Below, in pieces: positions 36,301 through 44,606 of a stretch of DNA of 64,000 nucleotides (positions are counted from its first letter, which is position 1; every line of letters begins with the position of its first letter). A model generated the notes under the pieces. That model made no database searches and was not told the origin of the DNA. It saw only the letters and a program-made list of their open reading frames with translations. Source of the DNA: Sweltsa coloradensis (taxonomy: Eukaryota > Arthropoda > Insecta > Plecoptera > Chloroperlidae); contig JAMZAV010001058.1 in assembly GCA_024449915.1 (NCBI GenBank), forward strand, positions 372,001 through 436,000, in the 5' to 3' direction. Position numbers and translations under genes: made by a program.

Positions 36301-37812
36301 TATGTGTTCCGTGTTCCTTGTCCTGCAGCCATAAATTATTAGGCTACATCTGAATAAAACTTGGCATATTGATAATGAAGGACATCTGTACTTTCCTATC
36401 ATATCATATTTTTAACATTTATCATAAATCAGTGGGAAATGTGTAGATATTTGGGTGTTTTTGACCATTTTGACAGATTGTAAATTCTAGAAAATTGAAT
36501 TCATTTTTTGATTATTTTTATAATCAGATAACGGAACAGTTCTGTGATAGGTGCTAGGTGACTGATAAGTAATTTTTACACAATTATGCAAAACTACATA
36601 CTGATGTGACTAAAATTGGCAGATAAATTTGAAGCCGCTTAAAATGAGCATGCGTGCCTCGTCTTAAGTTTTTGTATCCTTGACTGAAACACTGAGTGTT
36701 TTTCAAGTTTAATACCCGTTTCAACTTCCTAGGTAGGCGTAGCTAGGTGTGTGCAAATCTCATGTTTGTCTTTTGAATTTGGCATGTAGGTTACATGTAA
36801 TGCATGCCTGAATACAGTCGCGTGTAAATATTCAGCAACTAGAGTCCTCCGAGCTAGCGAGTTGTCATTTCACTCTTGTACTTGTAGTTGGCTAGTGCAT
36901 TCCAAATGTCAGTGGTGCTTACAATACTTTCAAACACAGCAGAGAAAATCTCCGCTGACTAGTCAAATGGCGGTCGAACATTGGCATGCGTCTTAGGTAC
37001 GAAGTGTAACTCTATCCTATTCAGTTAAAAAATGATTTCCAAAGGAGGATAACTGCATTGATATTGCATGCGACAGCGCCACTGCCATGTTGGGGGAGTT
37101 GGGTTGGAGGCCATTAGAGGGAGGACGAGGGAGGGGAGGTTGTGCAATATGTTTAAAACAGTTCAGGGAAATAAGAGGGGGGCATCCAAAATAGGCTGCA
37201 AGAGGGGCTTTATGGTGGTGGGATCATCCAAGGAAATTCCAATGGTGCATAGTAAGAACAGATTTGGGCAGGTATGGTTTTTTGGAGAGGACTGTTAGGG
37301 AATCATATGTGTAACTGGAGATGTTGTAGACAGTGGGTCCTTAAGAAAATTTAATTTAGATCCCGTTTTAGGGAAGGCGGTAATGAAGTTTGGGGGACTA
37401 GTGGTTGCCACCGGGCGGACGGGCCCATTTGCAATTGAACGAAAAGACGTTTAACGAATATATAGTAAGATTCTTCACAAGTTAAATTCAATAGCTGTTT
37501 TAATATACGGCGTTAAAGACTGCTTTTCCCTACCAGACCACCCCAAATACCTGACCTGATATTTTGTGTAGGCTACCCAAAGTTATTTAAAACAGGTTTG
37601 CATTGAAATCTACGCTTTGCTACTGAAAGAGAAGCCCCATAATTCGACCCCACGTCGTTGTTTTGTTTGCGAGCGATATCAATCCTTAACCATGGTGCAG
37701 ATATGTCGTGTTCGACACGAGACAGATACGTATGAGATATCTGGTCCAGCTGAAGTTTTTAGATGTGGACAACGAGAACAAGATCCAAAGTTTGTGGAAG
37801 AAGAAAGCGTAA
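12281..37812 (+). CDS. PARP1: PARP1-like poly(ADP-ribose) polymerase, 16 coding exons, BRCT-less
   Basis: The product transfers ADP-ribose from NAD+ to proteins at DNA breaks in the nucleus. Coding exons: 12281-12385, 13087-13228, 14372-14475, 15651-15853, 16851-17046, 19522-19739, 20339-20418, 24579-24786, 24891-25089, 25774-25899, 27333-27548, 33384-33614, 35038-35148, 35563-35723, 36060-36242, 37701-37812. They sum to 2595 nt (864 aa), every join is GT/AG and the phase is continuous. Domains: Zn1 (1-82), Zn2 (83-170), a KKPKLD nuclear-signal-like patch near 197, PADR1/Zn3 (205-325), WGR (355-480), helical domain (490-650), ART domain (655-864). The catalytic triad is His700 (WHGS), Tyr734 (YFADM) and Glu828. 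Human PARP1 is 1014 aa; the shortfall matches a missing BRCT segment. Odd points: Asp48 in Zn1 and a changed PARP signature. The start has G at -3 and +4. It could be a diverged paralogue of canonical PARP1. Confidence 0.93.
13087..13228 (+). CDS. PARP1: PARP1-like exon 2 (Zn1, second half)
   Basis: Residues 36-82 plus one base. Acceptor CTTCAG, donor GTAAGT. The family motif that carries the third and fourth ligands, H-x-x-C, reads D-L-T-C here (Asp48, Cys51), so the zinc-ligand His is replaced by Asp. Confidence 0.88.
14372..14475 (+). CDS. PARP1: PARP1-like exon 3 (Zn2, first half)
   Basis: Residues 83-117. Contains the first Zn2 Cys pair (Cys108, Cys111 in LCRGC). The acceptor is CACAG; the first codon is shared with exon 2. 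Confidence 0.9.
15126..15474. mobile_element. PIF/Harbinger-type MITE with TTA target duplication
   Basis: Ends GACCTGGTTTTTATT and AATAAAAACCAGGTC are exact reverse complements, flanked by TTA (15123-15125, 15475-15477). 349 bp, in PARP1-like intron 3. Confidence 0.85.
15651..15853 (+). CDS. PARP1: PARP1-like exon 4 (Zn2, second half)
   Basis: Residues 118-184 plus two bases. The Zn2 ligands His143 and Cys146 are intact (YHIEC). The WASGADIPGFQ segment is typical of arthropod PARP. The donor is taken as AT/GTATGC because only this one keeps phase with exon 5. Confidence 0.9.
16346..16651. mobile_element. Palindromic repeat with hammerhead-like motif, full copy
   Basis: Ends AGATTAGAGAAGG and CCTTCTCCAATCT. 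Left two-thirds equals the 145-bp unit including the (minus-strand) GTCCCAGAAGGATGAAACGC motif; the right third is an inverted copy of its outer 90 bp. In PARP1-like intron 4. The inverted layout resembles pseudo-LTR arrangements of Penelope-like elements. Confidence 0.65.
16851..17046 (+). CDS. PARP1: PARP1-like exon 5 (nuclear-signal patch and PADR1 start)
   Basis: Residues 185-250. An acidic linker and a basic KKPKLD patch are followed by the helical start of PADR1 (LDWLSNN...LLKYNDQ). Confidence 0.9.
17305..18284. mobile_element. pogo/Tigger-like non-autonomous DNA transposon
   Basis: Ends CAGTAAAAACCCGTC and GGCGGGTTTGACTA, flanked by TA on both sides (17303-17304, 18285-18286). Repeated ACGTTTTCCCGC-type words near both ends. 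No intact transposase. In PARP1-like intron 5. Confidence 0.7.
18501..19089 (+). mobile_element. Helentron-like element A
   Basis: Starts TGGATGAGTG after T and ends GCGGCCTAG before T. The start word recurs inverted near the end (GCTCATCCATCA). Middle matches the repeat at 9690-9893. In PARP1-like intron 5. Confidence 0.7.
19117..19260 (-). mobile_element. Short repeat with hammerhead-like motif, with 18-bp direct flanks
   Basis: The 145-bp unit again; flanks 19099-19116 and 19261-19278 are the identical 18-mer AATGCTTGTATTGGGATT, a clear long target-site duplication, which favours a retrotransposed rather than cut-and-paste origin. Confidence 0.75.
19522..19739 (+). CDS. PARP1: PARP1-like exon 6 (Zn3)
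   Basis: Residues 251-322 plus two bases. All four Zn3 cysteines are present (Cys268, Cys271, Cys288, Cys298), with 3-17-10 spacing. The frame would hit TAA immediately after the donor, which supports the exon end TT/GTAAGC. Confidence 0.92.
20339..20418 (+). CDS. PARP1: PARP1-like exon 7 (linker)
   Basis: Residues 323-349, a linker rich in Pro and aromatic residues. Two donors compete: GTACGT at 20419 (phase 1, fits exon 8 directly) and the stronger-looking GTAAGT at 20447 (phase 2, does not fit exon 8). The second would be usable only if an undetected exon intervenes. Confidence 0.78.
21181..22815 (+). mobile_element. Helentron-like element nested inside element B
   Basis: Starts TAGATGAGTGAGGGCAGTG and ends GAGTTTAGCGTTTCCCTAG before T; TAGATGAGTGAG recurs inverted near the end (CTCACTCATCTA). 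A (TGTC)n run lies at about 21268-21290. Also holds the palindromic hammerhead-family repeat (21450-21655) and an inverted copy of its own last 60 bp at 22557-22615. Confidence 0.65.
21450..21655. mobile_element. Palindromic short repeat, hammerhead family, truncated centre
   Basis: Arms AGATTGGAGAAGGG.../...CCCTTCTCCAATCT are about 95 bp and nearly perfect inverted copies; the hammerhead-like part present in other copies is lost. Confidence 0.7.
23272..24037 (+). mobile_element. Helentron-like element D with internal tandem repeats
   Basis: Complete copy: T / TGGATGAGCGTAGCGAGC ... GCGAAGCTTTCTAG / T. Contains about three copies of the roughly 170-bp AT-rich unit seen in B and E. A 5-bp stem AAAGC/GCTTT precedes the CTAG end. 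No coding sequence. Confidence 0.78.
24579..24786 (+). CDS. PARP1: PARP1-like exon 8 (WGR start)
   Basis: Residues 350-418. Corresponds to the start of the WGR domain (VRGSSAVDPYSGL, NSFYNIQIL). Donor GTAAGT. Confidence 0.9.
24891..25089 (+). CDS. PARP1: PARP1-like exon 9 (WGR core)
   Basis: Residues 419-485 with the name-giving motif RWGR (Trp426-Gly427-Arg428), followed by GTNIGDKKLEKF and DKTGNVWESR. Confidence 0.95.
25774..25899 (+). CDS. PARP1: PARP1-like exon 10 (helical domain start)
   Basis: Residues 486-527. SKLPAALVNALELMFDLE aligns with the first helices of the PARP regulatory (helical) domain. Confidence 0.92.
27333..27548 (+). CDS. PARP1: PARP1-like exon 11 (helical domain)
   Basis: Residues 528-599. 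Carries the family hallmarks DLEKMPLG and FFSTIPHSFGM. Flanked by TTTTCAG and GTAAAG. Confidence 0.95.
27735..28490 (-). pseudogene. RTE-like LINE 3' fragment (reverse transcriptase C-terminus)
   Basis: Minus strand reads VDEFAYLGSMIT, DISERVAKAETFYHQVRKLLW, PILTYGAVTW, QAAEMKF, then RMRWYGQMRGMD and RPGRPRDKW. These are the RTE C-terminal blocks also seen at 340-725 on the plus strand. Broken by frameshifts near 28150 and 28060. Lies antisense in PARP1-like intron 11. Confidence 0.75.
28650..29867 (+). pseudogene. LINE ORF1: SGNH-esterase-like domain and Thr/Ser repeat tail
   Basis: 28650-28862 reads MEDIVSNVKTSVSTVIIIGG and GTNDI (an SGNH block), and 28998 onward reads NKQGKVWLASKIAAELRN, the end of the same domain after a frameshift. 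From about 29215 to 29760 a degenerate unit of 50-60 bp repeats about nine times and encodes TTRATTESxxSSAP-type Thr/Ser-rich repeats. Esterase ORF1 proteins are known in CR1-group LINEs. Confidence 0.65.
29960..30640 (+). pseudogene. LINE AP-endonuclease domain
   Basis: Reads ALNIQGMGNCFDDLQIF, PDILCVSEHWL, GGVSIYVN, VVSVYRTPDSN, FICGDINIDF and, after a frameshift, FSDHNAVV: the N, E, Y, D-N and SDH blocks of the apurinic-type endonuclease. A 25-bp segment is duplicated at 30442-30466 and 30503-30527, which breaks the frame. Confidence 0.8.
31388..32860 (+). pseudogene. LINE reverse transcriptase and C-terminal domain
   Basis: Blocks: AKVIPIYKKG, NYRPISLLPIFSKILEK, DLSKAFDTVNH (after a TAA at 31625-31627), GVPQGSILGPTMFLI, QFADDT, LGLTLDENMNW, then YGIAIWGNS, LLQKKAVRIVAKAG and a C-terminal tail. 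The catalytic F-A-D-D is intact, but two stops and a frameshift inactivate it. Order and motifs fit the CR1/L2/Crack group. Confidence 0.85.
33384..33614 (+). CDS. PARP1: PARP1-like exon 12 (helical domain end, ART start)
   Basis: Residues 600-676. Includes IKIAYTIMET and STHFVHKYNIEF. The preceding intron is 5.8 kb because it holds two LINE remnants. Confidence 0.93.
34500..34915 (+). mobile_element. tRNA-like SINE, copy 2, with (TTTA)n tail
   Basis: tRNA-like head at 34500-34571, hairpin at about 34570-34591, a body shared with the copy at the left window edge, then a unique 3' part ending in a run of TTTA repeats, as expected for a LINE-mobilised SINE. It lies in PARP1-like intron 12. The open frame seen in both copies on the opposite strand is a by-product of repeat conservation, not a gene. 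Confidence 0.82.
35038..35148 (+). CDS. PARP1: PARP1-like exon 13 (catalytic His)
   Basis: Residues 677-713 with LEREGE and LLWHGS. His700 is the NAD+-binding His of the H-Y-E triad. Confidence 0.95.
35563..35723 (+). CDS. PARP1: PARP1-like exon 14 (PARP signature, catalytic Tyr)
   Basis: Residues 714-766 plus two bases. YFADMVSKS is intact (Tyr734), but the preceding stretch, nearly invariant in PARP1, is rewritten: the usual FGKG reads FGAG, and the usual LRIAPPEAP is absent. Confidence 0.93.
36060..36242 (+). CDS. PARP1: PARP1-like exon 15 (ART domain)
   Basis: Residues 767-827 plus two bases (GA of the catalytic Glu codon). If not spliced, the frame would stop at 36265-36267 just after N-E-Y, truncating the fold; the donor GA/GTATCC and a matching exon at 37701 make splicing the better reading. 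Confidence 0.88.
36631..37030. other. Intron 15 sequence of unknown nature
   Basis: No recognised gene or repeat boundary. Words such as AATCTCCGCTGA recur in loosely similar form near 26180-26290 (inverse orientation), suggesting an old dispersed repeat. Confidence 0.3.
37068..37453 (+). pseudogene. Degenerate protein-like patch, probably transposon ORF1 remnant
   Basis: Two frames joined by a shift near 37300 read GFMVVGSSKEIPMVHSKNRF and then GDVVDSGSLRKFNLDPVLGK, GGLVVATG, ending at a TAA. The VVGSS start and VVATG look like an SGNH-type fold, but similarity is weak. It lies in intron 15 of the PARP1-like gene and is not in phase with it. Confidence 0.3.
37701..37812 (+). CDS. PARP1: PARP1-like exon 16 (C-terminal strands, stop)
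   Basis: Completes Glu828 (GA+A) and continues YVVFDTRQIRMRYLVQLKF, which aligns with the last ART strands of the family (E-Y-I-V-Y-D...YLL.LKF). Acceptor GGTGCAG. TAA at 37810-37812. Confidence 0.85.
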
Positions 37813-37852
37813 GCAAAACCTCAAGACTTGCGAAGTGCCAATTACAGATACC

Positions 37853-37896
37853 GTACTATTCTTGAATAGTACGAAATGGAAAGTTAGCTAAATAAA
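37853..37896 (+). terminator. PARP1-like 3' UTR hairpin and polyadenylation signal
   Basis: A perfect 9-bp stem (GTACTATTC / GAATAGTAC) with a 2-base loop lies at 37853-37872, 40 bases after the stop. AATAAA follows at 37891-37896. A short 3' UTR is inferred. Confidence 0.6.
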
Positions 37897-40282
37897 TTAT
37901 TGTCTTTACCCTGCACGTTGTGGACTAAAAGTAGGCAATTAAATTACTGAAAACGAGTCCTCCAAAATAAATACCATAAGGACATGTTATACTATTCCTC
38001 AATATTAAGTTTTACTTTCTTATCCAAACTATAGCTGTATCCATACTATAGCTATAGTTTTAGGAAAGCTACGGTAGTTATAATCTTCTCCAATTTGTAT
38101 AAGCATGATATTAATATTATAATAAGTTTTATGATGGGACATTTTGTTATGGTAGACCTACCTACCTACATTTTTTATTTTATTAAAACTTTGATATTGT
38201 TATTTCTTTTTCATATTTTTACTTGGCATGGGTTTATAATTTATATATTTATTATTTATATAAAAGTTAAAACATAGGCCTGTAGTATCCTATTCCTACA
38301 TAATATAAGTACTACATATTATTTTAAACAACTCTTACATCTATAAATCTATATATTATTTTCTATTGGTATAAACAAAACTACGTATTAGTATTTTAGC
38401 ATTTAAGAGATATTTATTAATTATATTTTATATAGACATTTACTATTGGGCTGTCATGTACAGTACAGTACGTACCAGATATTTTTCTGTGTACAGAATG
38501 AAAATATGGTATTCGATTTTATTTACAGTAGTTGCAATTGGTTCAGTAGGTGTTGCTTGCACTTTTCTAAAAACACCTGAGAGTGAGCAGTGTTAATAAT
38601 TGCAATCCAATAACAATATTATTATTCTAAGAGAATGTGATAAAAAGCCATGTTGACTAGCATACTATCCCCTAACCTACTTTGTCTTGATCAATCTCTA
38701 ATTATTGGCTTTTATTGGTATCAAAACATTAATTGGAATTATACTAGCTCTTGCACATTTAGCAACACTTGCCATATGAATTTTATTTAAATGATTACCA
38801 TCACTACTTATTCTAATACTTTCAACTGTAAATTGGCTAGGAACCAATTAGCTTTCGTCAATATACTGTAAATTGTGTATGAGGTGCCTATATAATAAAC
38901 ACGTTTCAGACAGCATTTACAGAAGTAACAAGTAGCTTGTTTGTCAATGATTTTTTCTTTTTTTAAACCAAATATTTCTGCTTAAGGGGGCACCAAAATA
39001 GTCTTAAAAGTTAAAATAATTTGCAATCAATTCTTAAATTAATAAATTTAGGCATGGGCAAACCTTTGTTTTGGCAATGCTATTTTCACTTATCCCTACT
39101 CATTATTATTGTATGCACGTATTATATTTATATATTATAGTTAAATATTATACTATTATACTAGGCCTACACAATTTTTATATATTACCGTACCTACATT
39201 ACTAGTAGTACTTGCTGTAATGTTAAATGATCTTAACAATAATAAAGAATACATACTTACATATTAATATTATTTTAAATAGATTATTAAATCCCTTCCC
39301 TTCGATCACTTCTTCCATCACGTGGACATGCTGTTTCAATATCGTATATGAATTAAATTAATGTAATACAAGTGTGTAGTCGAGCCCTGCGCCAGTGGAC
39401 CCTTGTATACCAAGCCATACTGCCAAATATCCGCTAGTAGGCGTATTATTTCAAGTGCAAAGTGACTTAACTATTGATGACATCCGGTACTCGGAAACCG
39501 GTTATATAGCGACATGGTTCCGGCTTCCAAGATCTGCCTGTACAATGGTGAACTACCGACACGTTTTATACGCACAAATTCTTGATTCTATGCACGTGTT
39601 TCCGCACAGGAACACGGTCCTCGAAGACTGATAATGAAGACGGCCGTCTACCTTTCTCCGCATTCTGTTTACCGTACCACTCGTCCGATCTTGTTGCTTC
39701 AGGCTGCTACAGGACACGGTTGAAGAAGGAAGAGCATAGGAACAATATTTCTACAAGAATGTTTTTCGACCAATCAAATCGAGAAACGGGACGGAACTGT
39801 AATTCTTATGGATCAATGTCTGCATTCATAACTGAAAAGACAGTTGGTTCATTAATCATAATTTATTTACAACATAACATATTGTTATAGATAATAATAG
39901 ATTGTTCTGATGCCTATATGTGTGTATTACAATAGCTTCAGGTAGTTCTGCTTGTTGCAGACAAGAAGACGTAAGGAGCAGAGGTCATTTGTTATTTAGC
40001 TGCCAACTGTGTAGTTTAACAAAAGTTCATATACAAGTAATATTGTTCTGGATTTCTACAAATTAAGCATAGGTTCATAAAAACTTGGGAACCAATTAAG
40101 CACTAGATGTGAAATACGGTACAGGTGTTTTGATGGACATTTTGAGGAAAGGCCTAGACGTACAGCCAAGATAAAAGTATTTTTTTTGTTGTCATCAGCA
40201 AGTGAACTGTTACCTTGAGTGTTGTATGTAGAACCTAATGTCTTCCTATCCTGTCCCAACATGTAATCTCTTTTCCAAGTTG
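37897..40282. other. Intergenic DNA downstream of PARP1-like gene
   Basis: AT-rich, no confident gene. A 78-codon frame at 39395-39631 lacks an ATG start and any recognised motif. A stretch at 38640-38850 resembles mitochondrial coding sequence weakly (see rejected items). Confidence 0.5.
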
Positions 40283-40283
40283 A

Positions 40284-40890
40284 GGCTATTCGACCGAGTT
40301 TTTCTATTTTTCCAAATATGCTACCAAGTCAAAATATAGTGAATGGCTGTGAAACCTGCCTCTTTTAGAAAATCAAAACTATTTTTTTTTAATTTTTCTG
40401 ATCGGGCACACAGCTAATACTGCCACTTCAAAATAATTTCAAACTTCAATTCGTTCGAGCACACCATTCACAGAACAGGTAGTTGTGTTTTCGTGACATT
40501 AATTTTTAACTGGTTTTCTAGAGGCTGACTGAGAGAAAAAAGTTTTTTTAACAATTGTCTTTCCTGCGAATTTGTTTCGTTTGGCGGTACAATTGGTAAA
40601 AATATCGCCAAACGAAAAAATTTGCAGGGAAGACAATTAATGTAAAAAAAACTTTTTTCTCTGTCCTATATCTAGAAAACCAGTTGAAAATTTATGTCAC
40701 AAAAACACAACTACCTACGTTGAATGGTGTGCTTGGGCGAACTGAAGTTTGAATTTATTTTGAAGAGGCGATATTTGCCATGTGCCCGATCATTTAAAAA
40801 AAATTCTAATAGAGCCAGGTTTCAAAGCCATCCATTATATTTTGACTTGGTAGCATATTTTGGAAAATAGAAAAACGCGGTCGAATAGCC
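40284..40890. mobile_element. Foldback element with about 300-bp arms
   Basis: 40284-40585 and 40605-40890 are near-perfect reverse complements along their full length (outer ends GGCTATTCGACC / GGTCGAATAGCC; apex GTTTGGCG / CGCCAAAC). Transcribed, it would form one long hairpin. No coding content. Confidence 0.85.
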
Positions 40891-41535
40891 TTAAGATTCA
40901 AGGGAAATGAAGAAAATGAATGAAGAAATGTACAACTGTGCTATTCTACTAGGCATCTGTTCTGTTTTTCCTTTCCTCAGAGACTCTCGAGATTTATACA
41001 TTGAATAGTATTGATAATTGATAGGCAATGCATGTTGTGTGTTTAAAGTTAATACCATTACTTTTGTTATCACCATGGCCGCCATTCGTCCTCTTTTAAA
41101 AATATATATTACTTTAACATAAAAACGTAGTACATATTTAAATAATTATTTGACTATTTGACTATGTATATAGCTTGCTTTGGCCTAGTTTGTCTAAAAT
41201 TATGCAAAGAAAAGCACAGTACGTATAAACAATTCAAATTATATTCTTTTCATCTTATCTCCATTGCACATTGCCTTAATCTGCACTTACATGCGTGCAT
41301 AAATAAACATTATGTTATTCTTGAAATATAGATACCCAGTGATGTGTATTTATTAAGATGGTACTGTTATCTCAATTCTTGAAATGCAGGCTTAAATGAC
41401 CAATCGTATCGTACCATTTGCCATTTGAATAAAAATTGTAGAATTAAACTTTTGTCATAATTCTTAAAATATGGATAACTTACAAGTTTAATAATAATAA
41501 TAATTTAATTACAATATAATGTCCAATTATTTAAT

Positions 41536-42026
41536 AAAACTGATAAACTGAACAAAACACGGTTAAAAATTAATGCACATTGCACAGCACTCACCCGCTG
41601 CGTAATATTTCGGTGACATCCATCACCTTCCTCGGACGCGAGGATACTAAGGCTTCCCTTGAGGCACACTGGTGGCGCCCCTCCACGCCCTGTCGACCTC
41701 GTCGTGAATCAACGACCCCCACATGGCGGGAAGCTCAAGACTTGGTTGACTAATGATGTTAGGGAAATAAGTCATCACTGCTGCCTCTTTCAATTTCCTC
41801 TTGAGCGTGTTCTCTTCTTTAAAAATTATTTTAACATCTGGCCAATTAATGCCCGTTTTGCAATCAAACAGGTGGTCCTTAAGTTTATTTGCCACCAGTG
41901 TGCCTCAAGGGAAGCCTTAGTATCCTCGCGTCCGAGGAAGGTGATGGATGTCACCGAAATATTACGCAGCGGGTGAGTGCTGTGCATTAATTTTTAACCG
42001 TGTTTTGTTCAGTTTATCAGTTTTAT
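41536..42026 (-). mobile_element. Penelope-like element remnant with inverted terminal arms
   Basis: Arms of about 135-140 bp (41536-41675, 41892-42026) are inverted near-identical copies; between them the minus strand encodes the end of a GIY-YIG endonuclease. Each arm contains a GGTGA...TCACC-GAAA fold between GCGT and ACGC, resembling the hammerhead motifs of Penelope-like elements. 5'-truncated. Confidence 0.7.
41647..41895 (-). pseudogene. GIY-YIG endonuclease C-terminal fragment of a Penelope-like element
   Basis: Reads LKDHLFDCKTGINWPDVKII, FKEENTLKRKLKEA and SLELPAMWGSL. The H..D/W..A.I/E...KRK..EA series and the final Trp are the conserved C-terminal layout of Penelope-type GIY-YIG domains. 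The GIY and YIG strands and the reverse transcriptase are missing. Confidence 0.7.
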
Positions 42027-42346
42027 TATCATTCTCCGGTTAACAAGTCCTGGTGGTTTATTAACTTATCATCCAATTATTTGTTCAAATTAATTGCCAT
42101 TTGTATCAAATTGATAAAACTGTTTTCAGAATAACCAGCACCATTTATATTGCTGAAAAGCATCATAAATGTGGCTGATGATTATGAAAGTTGTTTATGT
42201 ATAGGCGGTCCGGGTTAAGCTTTCACCCGCCGAGGGATTCCAGCACAGCCGCACTCGTAGTATGATCACCAAGTTGACAATAAAGTATAAAATAACACTC
42301 TAGAATATTTTCTGAAGATGAACTTGTTGTTTGATGCTCATAAACA

Positions 42347-42396
<50 letters not shown>
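42347..42396. repeat. (ATT)n microsatellite
   Basis: About 16 uninterrupted ATT units. Confidence 0.95.
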
Positions 42397-42398
<2 letters not shown>

Positions 42399-42399
42399 A

Positions 42400-42562
42400 G
42401 CATTATGGGAGAAAGCCAATTTACATGCTAGCCCTACCTAAATGCCATATGCTTGGGATTGTGTCGGACTGCACTGACTGAGTTAGAAACGCAGTTCTCC
42501 ACACACCCGAGTATATGTAATTTAGTGTTTAATATTTAAATGCCCTTTCTCCCATAATGCTT
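42400..42562. mobile_element. Small MITE-like inverted-repeat element
   Basis: Ends AGCATTATGGGAGAAAG and CTTTCTCCCATAATGCT are exact 17-bp inverted repeats; 163 bp in total, next to an ATT microsatellite. Confidence 0.65.
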
Positions 42563-43960
42563 TGCACAATATAGAGGTTGGCAAATTTGAAAATCGTCTG
42601 AAAATCGTAACTCAAAAATATGTTTGTTTGTAGATAGGACCTTCTTGCTTAGTAGGGCAGTACTGTAATCATTGTTTCATTATTTAATACAGAAATGACG
42701 GTTGTGTGTAAATTCAAAATTGTCAACATTGGCGTACATTCTTTTGTTTGATCTTGGCGTGTTTAAGCTAAAATCAAACTGCGTATAGTAGAACTTAAAT
42801 CACTTTATCTAAGATCGGTGCCTTTAGGCTTTTACAGATAGACCCCAGCCCTCCTATGTGGGTGGGTGATAAAACTTTGAAGTGCAAACAAAGGCAACAG
42901 TTTATATGCAATGAAATGTACAATAAATAAGTGGGTAAGTCCATATACGTACCGTTATACCAGCACATGATTTTACAAAATAAATACGCAATTCCAATGA
43001 TCTACATAATTCAATTCACTCATGTCATGTCATATAATGTTGATTGTATGATTTATAATTGAATTGCTAATTTGATTGAATTCAAATTTCAATCCAGACT
43101 GTCAGACCCACATAAACCACAAATTTGATTCAAGAAATGACTTGGAAGTAGGCCGACGTTAGTTTGTGTGCATAAAGCTCACTCTTCCTCGAAAGTTCAC
43201 TGTTCAGTCTCGCCTGCGACTTAGCTTTTGAGATTCAACCAACATCTTTTCTTTGAACTAATTAAGTTACATATATTAAATTAACAGATTTGTTAAGGAG
43301 ATCCAAATACCTCATTATCAGCAAGTGAAACCAAGTCCATGGCTCTATTGCTACAGTACGTTTTCTGTATTGTTGTATTTGTATCCGATTTGTCAACCTG
43401 TTCTCTTTCAGCGTCTATATACTATGGAACTAAACCACTTGTCCTCAAACAACAAAGAAAACCAAGTTAATACCATAGTTCATAGTAGATTCTAAATAGT
43501 AAATATGTTCCAAAATTTCATTGTTTGACAACCATGTAAAACTAAAAATTTAAATGTGATTTTGTTTAAATTAATCCTAGCTTTCTGCAGTTGGTTTTTC
43601 GAATCACTTTGTACCAGAGTCCTTTAACAACTTGCAAAGCATAAAGCTACATTTATTTACACGTATCTCTTTCTAATTGTGTCCATACTTTAAATCTACA
43701 CAAGTTCCTCACCTGAAGATACATTTATTTTATGCTTTTGCATTAAAAATACTGCAAGAGATGAATATCAAGCGATGTTCTAAGCAAGCGTTTCATACCG
43801 TTATCTTCTTTTTACTGAAAAATAAGAATAGTTTTTTTAATTACATACAACAATGTAGGCATCAAAATTATTGACAATTAACAATGCTATTATAACATTA
43901 AAACTAGGTAGGCCTATGTTTGGGATCTTTTGAAATGTTTATTAGTATTTATTTTAAATA

Positions 43961-44547
43961 CAGTGGAAGTTCGGTCCAACGACCATGGCTGCAACAATTT
44001 CCCATCCCCAATGCCGATTTTACGAAACCAATTTTAAATTTTCTAGCCTTAACGTCTTTTAAAAGCGCCAAAGATAACGATTTCCCGAATGAACAATGAA
44101 TTTGTAAGTCCCCTGATCAAAATTGCATTAGTTATTACTCCGCTGCAACGACTCTCGAGAAAACAAAAAGAAAAACGGAACATTAACGTAAAATATTACG
44201 CACTCGACTCCCGCCCGAGTGCATCGACCAAGCCGGGCGAGCTGGCCTCGCGAGCCAGCTGACTTGCTAGTCCAAGGCGCAGGAGCACAGCGCAGTAGGC
44301 GTGAAGTGAGAGGGAGGAGCGAGCCTGTCTTGATCATTACACAGAACTTGAGACCTGCGCAGAGACGTACTTACCAGTATCGATCGCTACCAGCTGACGT
44401 GTGAATAGGTGCTACACCAATAAAATAGACCGCGTACTGTAAATCACAAAATTCAAATTTTTTGTGTGCTCCTCGTTGGAACGATTTCCCGTCTGCAAGA
44501 TTTTATTGACTCAGTCCCTTAAAAATCGTTGGACCGAGGTTCCACTG
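43961..44547. mobile_element. pogo/Tigger-like MITE with TA target duplication
   Basis: Ends CAGTGGAAGTTCGGTCCAACGA-like and its complement ending GAGGTTCCACTG, flanked by TA (43959-43960, 44548-44549). 587 bp. Sits about 60 bp downstream of the KLHL20 stop; it contains a minus-strand AATAAA (44503-44508) that KLHL20 could use. Confidence 0.82.
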
Positions 44548-44606
44548 TATCTATAAAGCGGGAGCTCAGGTAGCCAATTAATCGAGATCACAAGATAATT
44601 CACTAC

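Noticed and set aside
38640..38850. Possible nuclear copy of mitochondrial DNA: read with the invertebrate mitochondrial code it gives LALAHLATLAMWILFKWLP
   Set aside because: TGA falls at plausible Trp positions, but I could not match it to a known mitochondrial gene and the flanks do not continue the similarity. A search against arthropod mitogenomes would decide.
39395..39631. 78-codon frame between PARP1 and KLHL20
   Set aside because: Begins with GTG, has no splice context, motif or polyadenylation signal in place.
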